A stretch of 5,821 nt of DNA, taken from the NCBI GenBank assembly GCA_035402645.1, contig DAONDQ010000155.1, positions 1 to 5,821 of the forward strand. The letters run 5' to 3'. Shown here one piece after another: positions 1 to 4,138 of the stretch (the stretch's first letter is position 1; every line of letters starts with the position of its first letter). A program made the position numbers and the translations under genes. The notes below the pieces were generated by a model, which was not told where the DNA came from, did no database searches, and saw nothing but the letters and a program-made list of their open reading frames with translations. The DNA is from DAONDQ01 sp035402645. Lineage in GTDB: Bacteria; Cloacimonadota; Cloacimonadia; Cloacimonadales; DAONDQ01.

Positions 1-377
1 TTCCCACGTATATACAAATCATCAAATCCATCACCATTGATATCTCCGATATTATCGACTTTCATATACTGAAAATCGTATTGGCCCAGCAAGGTAATAT
101 CGGGTATGTTATCAAAATTTTGACCACCGAAATATATATCTACTCGTCCTTTAGGCCAGTTTACAGGATCAGGATAAACACTTTTCGATTCAGGAGAACA
201 GACAATCAAATCATCAAAACCATCATGATTAAAATCTAAAGTTGCTATTGAGTAACCAAAGTAAGAGCCATTGTGTGCACCCTGCATCGATGTCATGATA
301 TCAAGGTGATTGATGCTATAAATCAAATCTGTTGAAAGACAAATGATCACAGTTAAAACAAAGATATGTTTAATCAT
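1..377 (-). CDS. Secreted FG-GAP/VCBS-repeat protein, N-terminal part (3' end outside window)
   Basis: This minus-strand frame is open from an ATG at 377 to the left edge: 125 codons, no stop, so only the N-terminus is present. The start has GGAG five bases upstream. Residues 1 to about 21 form a signal peptide (MIKHIFVLTVIICLS...), so the protein is exported. Two FG-GAP-type units follow. The first has FGYS at 40-43 and the calcium-loop pattern D48-x-N50-x-D52-G-x-D55-D56, then GRVDIYFGG at 77-85. The second has D112-x-N114-x-D116-G-x-D119-D120. Known for the family: such repeats build integrin-alpha-like beta-propellers that bind Ca2+ through these DxNxDGxxD loops, often in surface or adhesive proteins. 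Inference: an extracellular or surface propeller protein. The specific role cannot be told. It is divergent from the mobB-like operon and is preceded by a recognisable promoter at 534-563. Confidence 0.88.
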   Translation of the reverse strand, partial: MIKHIFVLTVIICLSTDLIYSINHLDIMTSMQGAHNGSYFGYSIATLDFNHDGFDDLIVCSPESKSVYPDPVNWPKGRVDIYFGGQNFDNIPDITLLGQYDFQYMKVDNIGDINGDGFDDLYIRG

Positions 378-808
378 GTTGACTCCATGTTATGTAAAGA
401 GAAAATCCAAAAATTGTTTATTTATAAATGATATCATGATGAGACGAGAGCCCTGTCATGCCGATTTCCGTAATGCTAATAAACATTTTCCCTTCTTTGT
501 TGTTATACCCAAAACTATCTTATGCGCAGATTCAATATATCAATAACGATAAATATTAGTCAAGAATAATCAATTTTATATTCTCACTTGTTTAAATGAA
601 ATCTAATATAGTACTTTGTAGGTTCTATCCAGGTAAAAGTAATGAATATTAAAAACAAATGTGCTTATAAACTTTGTTAAAGGCCATGATAAACTTGATG
701 ATTCCATCTGTCATTTCTGAATAAGAGTATAGTCTTGAATTGATAAATTTACTTGACTATGTAATTAGATACTTACGGTTGATAATATATGAGAACAAAA
801 GAGGATAT
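378..808. other. AT-rich divergent intergenic region
   Basis: This 431-base gap separates the leftward FG-GAP gene from the rightward mobB-like operon. By hand count, G+C over 541-780 is about 25%, against roughly 50% in a sampled stretch of the thiF-like gene. It holds the minus-strand promoter at 534-563 and a perfect 10-base palindrome, ATGATATCAT, at 428-437 inside that gene's leader. An open frame on the plus strand (343-546) has no ribosome-binding site or recognisable protein content. I see no RNA gene. I found no convincing plus-strand promoter for the operon: TTGACT at 753-758 and GATAAT at 781-786 are 22 bases apart, which is too far. Confidence 0.6.
534..563 (-). promoter_or_regulatory. 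Sigma70-type promoter for the FG-GAP gene
   Basis: Read on the minus strand there is TTGACT (558-563), an 18-base spacer and TATATT (534-539). Transcription would start near 527, giving a leader of about 150 nt before the ATG at 377. The same 18-base spacing is seen in the much stronger promoter at 3994-4023. The assignment rests on consensus match and position only, in very AT-rich DNA where chance matches are common. Confidence 0.5.
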
Positions 809-1549
809 ATGAAGGTATTATCTATTGCGGGATATAGCCAAACTGGGAAGACCACACTGACTGTAAACCTGATCAAGGAATTGAAAAAACGTGGACACAC
901 TGTTTCTTCCATCAAGGACATCCATTTCGATGATTTCACGATGGAAACTCCCGGCACGAACTCCTGGAAACATTGGGAGGCAAGTGACGATACAGTCTTT
1001 GCCAGAAGCCATAAGGAAACATACCAAATATGGCACCGTTCCTTGTCCCTGAAGGAGATGCTTTCACATTTGGATACAGAATGGGTGATCGTTGAAGGCA
1101 TGAAGGAAGCTCCCCTGCCCAGGATCATTTGCGCTGAATCAGAACAGCAGGTAAGTGAACTTCTGGATGATACAGTCATTGCCATCTCAGGGAAAATTGC
1201 GGAATCAGGGCTCTCGACAAAAGCCGTTCCTCTTCTTCATAGTGAAAGAGATATCCAAAGAATAGCAGATATTGTGGAACAAAGGGTCTTTGAAGTGTTG
1301 CCGCTTGCTGACCCGGAATGCTGTTCCCGATGCGGTACGGATTGCATGGGGATGACGAAGGCAATTCTGAAGGGTGAAAAGAAGAGGGAGGATTGCCTCA
1401 CCGATAGAAAGAAGGATGTCTCGATATTCATAGATGAAGAAGAACTTGTCGTCGTCCCATTTGTCCAGGATGTCTTGAAGGGTGTCATTGAAGGATTTCT
1501 TTCGAACCTCAAAGGCTATAAAAAGGGAAGGATCAAGATAGAATTATGA
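809..1549 (+). CDS. mobB: MobB-like P-loop GTPase with C-terminal cysteine motif
   Basis: The 246-residue product resembles MobB, the GTP-binding partner of MobA in attaching GMP to molybdopterin. Visible marks are a Walker A loop GYSQTGKT at 8-15, the MobB-like stretch TPGTNSWKHWEA at 47-58, and the WVIVEGMK...PRI segment at 92-106 that corresponds to the family's VEGFK...P motif. After residue 170 comes a segment with C171, C172, C175-G, C179 and C196 (CCSRCGTDC ... DC). Its spacing recalls small Fe-S or metal-binding domains of the PF04060 type, which several archaeal and anaerobic MobB proteins also carry. The start is placed at 809 because GAGG lies four bases upstream and the Walker strand begins at residue 2. 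The frame is open upstream to a TTG at 740, but that extension does not look like MobB. The stop overlaps the next start (ATGA). GTPase family is clear; the MGD role is inferred. Confidence 0.85.
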   Translation: MKVLSIAGYSQTGKTTLTVNLIKELKKRGHTVSSIKDIHFDDFTMETPGTNSWKHWEASDDTVFARSHKETYQIWHRSLSLKEMLSHLDTEWVIVEGMKEAPLPRIICAESEQQVSELLDDTVIAISGKIAESGLSTKAVPLLHSERDIQRIADIVEQRVFEVLPLADPECCSRCGTDCMGMTKAILKGEKKREDCLTDRKKDVSIFIDEEELVVVPFVQDVLKGVIEGFLSNLKGYKKGRIKIEL

Positions 1550-2157
1550 CCATTCCAAGTATGTTTGCACGGGAAGACCCGCAAGCGCTCGAAATCTGGC
1601 AGAAGAGCACAGTGGCAATTGCAGGAGCAGGTGGCTTGGGTTCTGTCGTTGCAGTATCCCTTGCCAGGGTAGGCATAGGAAGGCTGATCATCGCTGACTT
1701 TGATGTCATTGAACCAACGAACCTGAACCGTCAGCAATACTTTCAAGACCAGGTGGGCATGGCGAAAGTGCTTGCACTTCAGGAGAATCTTCATCGAATC
1801 AATCCTCATTCCCAATATTTGATGCATCATGCTCTGGTCACGGAAGACAATATCGTGGACCTGTTCGGTGAGGCCGATATCATGGTGGAAGCTTTTGACA
1901 GAGCAGATCAGAAGGAAATGCTCATTGAAGCGTGGCAATTGCTTTTTCCCGATAAGCCCATCATTGCTGCTTCAGGTTTAGCCGGTTGGGGGAAGACCGA
2001 TCTGCTGCATGTTCACCAAAGTGGTAATTTGTATGTCTGCGGAGATGAGGAAACAGAACTCGAGCGGAATCATACACCTTTAGCCCCTCGCGTTGGAATT
2101 GTAGCGAACATGCAGGCGAATATTGTGCTTGAATTACTGATGGAGATACATAAATGA
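1546..2157 (+). CDS. thiF: Short ThiF/MoeB-type sulfur-carrier adenylyltransferase
   Basis: The 203-residue protein is an E1-like adenylyltransferase that would activate the C-terminal glycine of a ThiS/MoaD carrier with ATP. Visible features are the nucleotide loop GAGGLGS at 27-33, the acidic pair D51-F-D53, NLNRQ at 59-63, K74 in the GMAKV segment, D118 in EAFDRAD, and the late APRVGIVANMQAN segment (180-192). It is much shorter than E. coli ThiF or MoeB (about 250 residues) and has none of their zinc-binding CxxC pairs. Its only cysteine is C165 in the segment LYVCGDEETE. These traits fit the short 'family 2' ThiF proteins of anaerobes. It overlaps the mobB-like gene and the downstream thiS-like gene by four bases each (ATGA), so the three are probably translationally coupled. 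Whether the pathway is thiamine or pterin cofactor is open; no thiG or thiH is in the window. Confidence 0.87.
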   Translation: MTIPSMFAREDPQALEIWQKSTVAIAGAGGLGSVVAVSLARVGIGRLIIADFDVIEPTNLNRQQYFQDQVGMAKVLALQENLHRINPHSQYLMHHALVTEDNIVDLFGEADIMVEAFDRADQKEMLIEAWQLLFPDKPIIAASGLAGWGKTDLLHVHQSGNLYVCGDEETELERNHTPLAPRVGIVANMQANIVLELLMEIHK

Positions 2158-2357
2158 AGACGATCATCGTGAACGGTAATGAGATCGAGTGGGAAGAGAA
2201 TCTGACCATTACCGGTGTTTTAGAGAAAATGAACTATTCATTCCGCATGTTGGTCATCAAGATCGATGGGCAGCTTGTTAGAAAGACTGACTACGATACA
2301 ACTCTTGTCCCTGCTGGCGCAAATGTGGAAGTGATCCACCTGATCAGCGGAGGATGA
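2154..2357 (+). CDS. thiS: ThiS/MoaD-family sulfur carrier protein
   Basis: This is a 67-residue ubiquitin-like protein ending in HLISGG, the Gly-Gly tail that is adenylated and turned into a thiocarboxylate. The pattern fits ThiS-type carriers: N-terminal strand MKTIIVNGNEIEW, helix around TITGVLEKM (18-26), strand LVIKIDGQLV (33-42) and VPAGANVEVIHLISGG (52-67). Its length is that of ThiS (about 66) rather than MoaD (about 80). The ATG overlaps the thiF-like stop (ATGA), with GGAG at 2142-2145, eight bases upstream. The neighbouring ThiF-like protein is the obvious activating partner. Its place beside a MobB-like gene makes a role in molybdo- or tungstopterin synthesis possible. No terminator follows directly; the repeat-rich spacer starts within about ten bases of the stop. 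Confidence 0.88.
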   Translation: MKTIIVNGNEIEWEENLTITGVLEKMNYSFRMLVIKIDGQLVRKTDYDTTLVPAGANVEVIHLISGG

Positions 2358-2364
2358 GATTAAA

Positions 2365-2385
2365 TTAAAAGTTAAAAGTTAAAAA
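2365..2385. repeat. Three tandem heptamers TTAAAAG/TTAAAAA
   Basis: TTAAAAG is at 2365-2371 and 2372-2378, and TTAAAAA at 2379-2385. The array begins eight bases after the thiS-like stop codon. It is a simple AT-rich array and the first of three different repeat blocks in this spacer. Function unknown. Confidence 0.75.
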
Positions 2386-2440
2386 TTATGAATTGAAGAG
2401 AAGAAATAAATCATACTTGTAGAGAGCAGAAGATATTCAA

Positions 2441-2479
2441 GGTGAGACGAGCGAAGTGCGAAGTAAGAGGGACGAGGGG
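2441..2479. repeat. Purine-rich low-complexity block
   Basis: This block of about 39 bases is almost all purine on the plus strand. It includes the adjacent heptamers CGAAGTG (2452-2458) and CGAAGTA (2459-2465), and the word ACGAG at 2447-2451 and 2472-2476. It does not code in any plausible frame and has no obvious stem. It may be part of a dispersed intergenic repeat, but one copy cannot show that. Confidence 0.4.
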
Positions 2480-2496
2480 TTATATTAATTATATAA
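2480..2496. other. Small AT-only inverted repeat
   Basis: TTATAT (2480-2485) and ATATAA (2491-2496) form a 6-bp stem around TAATT. It contains no G:C pair and has no T-run after it, so it is a poor terminator for the thiS-like gene. It overlaps the possible -10 box at 2492-2497, so it could equally be a promoter-region palindrome. Confidence 0.3.
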
Positions 2497-2497
2497 T
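2492..2497 (+). promoter_or_regulatory. Possible -10 box for the ppnP operon
   Basis: A perfect TATAAT lies at 2492-2497, about 80 bases before the ppnP start. No acceptable -35 hexamer lies 16-19 bases upstream, where the purine-rich block sits, and there is no TG extension. If used, the transcript would begin near 2504, just before the nonamer array, putting the array in the 5' leader. In AT-rich DNA a lone match is weak evidence. Confidence 0.3.
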
Positions 2498-2505
2498 AAA
2501 TCTTC

Positions 2506-2550
2506 TTTCGTGTGTTTCTGATGTTTCGTGTATTTCGTGTATTTCGTGGT
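2506..2550. repeat. Five-unit nonamer array, consensus TTTCGTGTA
   Basis: Five consecutive 9-base units are in perfect register: TTTCGTGTG (2506), TTTCTGATG (2515, degenerate), TTTCGTGTA (2524), TTTCGTGTA (2533) and TTTCGTGGT (2542). On the minus strand they read as CACGAAA-type units. From memory, similar CACGAAA-rich strings occur between genes in other environmental bacterial genomes, but I cannot check that here. The array ends 16 bases before the ppnP Shine-Dalgarno sequence. Confidence 0.8.
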
Positions 2551-2578
2551 ATAAAACTATGGAGTTAAAGGAGAGAAT

Positions 2579-2860
2579 ATGTTGAAAGCGAATGAATACT
2601 TTGAAGGGAAAGTCAGATCCATTGCCTTTGAGAATCTTGCCGGCAATGCGACGGTTGGAGTGATGGACATTGGTGAATATGAATTTGGAACAACTTCCGT
2701 GGAACACATGACAGTCGTATCAGGTGAGTTACTCGTAAAGCTGCCGGGAGAAGTTCACTGGCAATCTTACTGCAAAGGGGAGACCTTTGTCGTGGAAGCG
2801 CATCAGAAGTTCCAGTTACAAGTAAAGGAGCAAACAGCTTACGTCTGTTTCTATACTTGA
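2579..2860 (+). CDS. ppnP: Pyrimidine/purine nucleoside phosphorylase PpnP (DUF1255)
   Basis: The 93-residue product matches PpnP (formerly YaiE) closely in length and pattern, with NEYFEGKVRSIAF near the start, GVMDIGEYEFGT at 27-38, the cupin stretch HMTVVSGELLVKLPGE at 43-58, and FQLQVKEQTAYVCFYT at the end. E. coli PpnP is 94 residues with the same layout. Known for the family: a small cupin-fold enzyme that cleaves many nucleosides with phosphate to the free base and ribose 1-phosphate, in the cytoplasm, for salvage or catabolism. AAAGGAG at 2567-2573 sits five bases before the ATG. It appears to be the first gene of a three-gene unit with a kinase and an FKBP. Its last bases overlap the open frame of the kinase, in another frame. 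Confidence 0.92.
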   Translation: MLKANEYFEGKVRSIAFENLAGNATVGVMDIGEYEFGTTSVEHMTVVSGELLVKLPGEVHWQSYCKGETFVVEAHQKFQLQVKEQTAYVCFYT

Positions 2861-3503
2861 TCATAACAAAACCCGGATTGAAATCGATACGGCGAGGCAT
2901 GTCATTACAAAATACTGCCGTAATCGAACGGAATTCAGTTTTGAACTGAAGATATATCAAATGGGTTTGGACTTCATACCCAAGCTGATCTCCTACGATA
3001 TCAAGGGTATCCTCGAGATTGAATTGATCGACGGTGTGCGCATCATCGATATGGACAAACCGGATTTTGTGGCAATTGCCGCAATGCTGGATAAGTTTCA
3101 CCAAGTACAGAATATCGAGAATAAAGTCCTTTGCCATATCGATAATAATCCCCGGAATTACTTGTATGACCGGCTTCATGACAAGTTCCTGATGATCGAT
3201 TTCTCTGACAGTCGGGTGGATTATCCGGAATGGGATGTTATCGGTTTTCTACTCTTCTGGGCTTCCATTGTGAATCGTATAAGATTTAAGGAGATTGTGA
3301 AGGAATTTCTAACAGGTTATACGATTTCCAGGTTGGAAGATGAAAAGAGATTTGAATATATCTATCATCAGAATATCTTCATATTCGATGAAAGAAGAAA
3401 AAAATATAATAAGCAGGAATCTCTCAATAATCCTGATGTTATTGACAACAGGAAATCGATACTGGAATTGTATCACAGAATCTTACATAAGGAGGAAATG
3501 TGA
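2853..3503 (+). CDS. Small APH/choline-kinase-like kinase; 5' end uncertain
   Basis: The protein has a small kinase fold. It carries the catalytic loop HIDNNPRN (HxDxxxxN; Asp codon 3141-3143), the metal-binding MIDFSDS (Asp codon 3198-3200) and the later PEWDV segment. The first ATG is at 2961, but kinase-like sequence continues upstream in the same frame, open back to 2826. It supplies a candidate ATP-binding lysine (ITKY, codon 2910-2912) and the paired glutamate (FELK, codon 2943-2945). No ATG, GTG or TTG lies in frame there, so 2853 (ATA) is only a placeholder; starting at 2961 would remove the N-lobe. A TTG at 2857 overlaps the ppnP stop as TTGA, but in the neighbouring frame. One extra A in the run at 2868-2871, or a -1 slip there, would join it to the kinase frame. 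The stop overlaps the FKBP start (GTGA). Substrate unknown; family call good, 5' end unsure. Confidence 0.7.
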   Translation: MLDHNKTRIEIDTARHVITKYCRNRTEFSFELKIYQMGLDFIPKLISYDIKGILEIELIDGVRIIDMDKPDFVAIAAMLDKFHQVQNIENKVLCHIDNNPRNYLYDRLHDKFLMIDFSDSRVDYPEWDVIGFLLFWASIVNRIRFKEIVKEFLTGYTISRLEDEKRFEYIYHQNIFIFDERRKKYNKQESLNNPDVIDNRKSILELYHRILHKEEM

Positions 3504-3913
3504 AATTTCTAATCCCCATAAGGATCATTGCTGTGATATTCACAGCTTGTGCAACGAACAAAGCGAAAGGAGGAATGATGACAACACCAAGCGGATTGCA
3601 ATACCAGATTCTGAAGGAAGGAAATGGTGCAGTGGCAAAAGCAGGAGACCATGTATCTGTGCATTACACAGGCTGGTTAATGGATGGGACCAAATTCGAC
3701 AGTTCTGTGGACAGGAACATGCCTTTTGAATTCAATCTCGGGGCTCATCAGGTGATAAGCGGCTGGGATGAGGGTGTTGCAGGAATGAAGATAGGTGAGA
3801 AGCGCGTGCTGATCATTCCGCCTGAACTTGGCTATGGGAGCAGGGGAGCTGGTGGTGTGATTCCGCCTAATGCGACACTCAAATTTGAAGTGGAACTACT
3901 TGGAATTAAATAA
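3500..3913 (+). CDS. FKBP-type peptidyl-prolyl isomerase, probable lipoprotein
   Basis: The 137-residue protein contains one FKBP domain from about residue 30 to the end. It catalyses cis-trans isomerisation of X-Pro bonds and helps folding. The FKBP pocket residues are all present: Y56 (HYTGWL), F66-D67 (TKFDSS), F78, V85-I86 (HQVISGWDEG), W89, Y112 (ELGYGS) and F129. Residues 1-17 (MKFLIPIRIIAVIFTAC) look like a lipoprotein signal with FTAC as lipobox; F at -3 is not the favoured residue and R8 interrupts the hydrophobic stretch, so export is likely but not certain. The GTG at 3500 overlaps the kinase stop and has GGAGG at 3491-3495, four bases away. An equally good GGAGG at 3569-3573 precedes ATG 3578 (M27), which would give a 111-residue form without the leader. 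It is the last gene before the terminator. Confidence 0.92.
   Translation: MKFLIPIRIIAVIFTACATNKAKGGMMTTPSGLQYQILKEGNGAVAKAGDHVSVHYTGWLMDGTKFDSSVDRNMPFEFNLGAHQVISGWDEGVAGMKIGEKRVLIIPPELGYGSRGAGGVIPPNATLKFEVELLGIK
3566..3580 (+). promoter_or_regulatory. Internal ribosome-binding site and second start in the FKBP gene
   Basis: AAAGGAGG at 3566-3573 is followed four bases later by ATG at 3578 (another ATG is at 3575). This copies the GGAGG plus four-base geometry of the annotated GTG start at 3500. Starting here gives an FKBP beginning MTTPSGLQY, close to the minimal soluble FKBP length, without the lipoprotein leader. The site could also be the only start, with the upstream leader being chance coding. 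Confidence 0.5.
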
Positions 3914-3918
3914 ATCAG

Positions 3919-3941
3919 GCGACCGAAAGGTCGCTTTTTTT
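3919..3941 (+). terminator. Rho-independent terminator after the FKBP gene
   Basis: A perfect 6-bp G+C-rich stem GCGACC (3919-3924) and GGTCGC (3929-3934) encloses a GAAA tetraloop and is followed by seven T (3935-3941). It begins six bases after the FKBP stop and ends the ppnP-kinase-FKBP unit. Confidence 0.93.
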
Positions 3942-3993
3942 ATATCATCATGTAACAAATCATTTAAAATTATGTAATCTAACCAATTATCCC

Positions 3994-4023
3994 TTGACAA
4001 GTTGAATAAAAATTGCATATAAA
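3994..4023 (+). promoter_or_regulatory. Sigma70-type promoter of the C25 peptidase gene
   Basis: A perfect -35 box TTGACA (3994-3999) is followed after 18 bases by TATAAA (4018-4023). Transcription would start near 4030, at the foot of an inverted repeat, giving a leader of about 108 nt. It lies just after the terminator of the preceding operon, so the peptidase gene is an independent unit. No operator-like repeat overlaps the boxes. Confidence 0.8.
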
Positions 4024-4030
4024 TTCCGAT

Positions 4031-4076
4031 TGCATAGGGTTCTGTGGCGCATACCTATTTTACTCAATTCTATGCA
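4031..4076 (+). promoter_or_regulatory. Hairpin at the 5' end of the C25 peptidase leader
   Basis: TGCATAGGGTT (4031-4041) can pair with AATTCTATGCA (4066-4076): 11 pairs, two of them G-U, around a 24-base loop. Its foot coincides with the predicted transcription start, so it would cap the mRNA. There is no T-run after it, so it is not a terminator. It could stabilise the message or take part in regulation; the loop contains TACCT (4052-4056), complementary to AGGTA at 4106-4110. Confidence 0.5.
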
Positions 4077-4097
4077 TGAATTATTACGAATCATACC

Positions 4098-4138
4098 TGT
4101 GAATGAGGTAGTGTCTTGACTTGAAAAGGAGATTCACA
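4098..4138 (+). promoter_or_regulatory. Possible stem around the C25 gene ribosome-binding site
   Basis: TGTGAAT (4098-4104) is an exact complement of ATTCACA (4132-4138), the spacer plus the first base of the start codon. The Shine-Dalgarno AAAAGGAG (4124-4131) then lies in the loop. A second small stem, TACCT (4094-4098) with AGGTA (4106-4110), competes for the same region. These are short matches and may be chance; no known riboswitch class is recognised. Confidence 0.3.

Noticed and set aside
343..546. Plus-strand open frame of 67 codons in the AT-rich spacer
   Set aside because: It overlaps the start of the FG-GAP gene on the other strand, has no ribosome-binding site and shows no recognisable protein pattern.
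753..786. Promoter TTGACT ... GATAAT for the mobB-like operon
   Set aside because: The spacing is 22 bases, well outside the usual 16-19; no better pair was found nearby.
740..808. Upstream extension of the MobB-like protein from a TTG
   Set aside because: The added 23 residues do not resemble MobB, and the ATG at 809 has its own GAGG and places the Walker strand at the N-terminus as in the family.
1516..1938. Minus-strand open frame of 140 codons within the thiF-like gene
   Set aside because: It is antisense to a confidently recognised ThiF-type protein and has no supporting signals.
2506..2550. CRISPR-like array
   Set aside because: The units are 9 bases, adjacent and without spacers, so this is a simple tandem repeat.
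2489..2707. Minus-strand frame with a repeated His-Glu-Ile/Thr pattern
   Set aside because: The apparent protein repeat is only the 9-base DNA repeat (three codons) read on the opposite strand.
2613..3179. Long minus-strand open frame of 188 codons across ppnP and the kinase
   Set aside because: It is antisense to two genes with clear family signatures, has no convincing start signal and its translation shows no domain pattern.
3340..3729. Plus-strand open frame of 129 codons overlapping kinase and FKBP
   Set aside because: It lies in another frame of two confident genes, and its translation is a shadow with no family features.
4031..4076. Hairpin as a second terminator upstream of the peptidase gene
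   Set aside because: No T-run follows, and it lies downstream of the predicted transcription start, so a leader structure is more likely.
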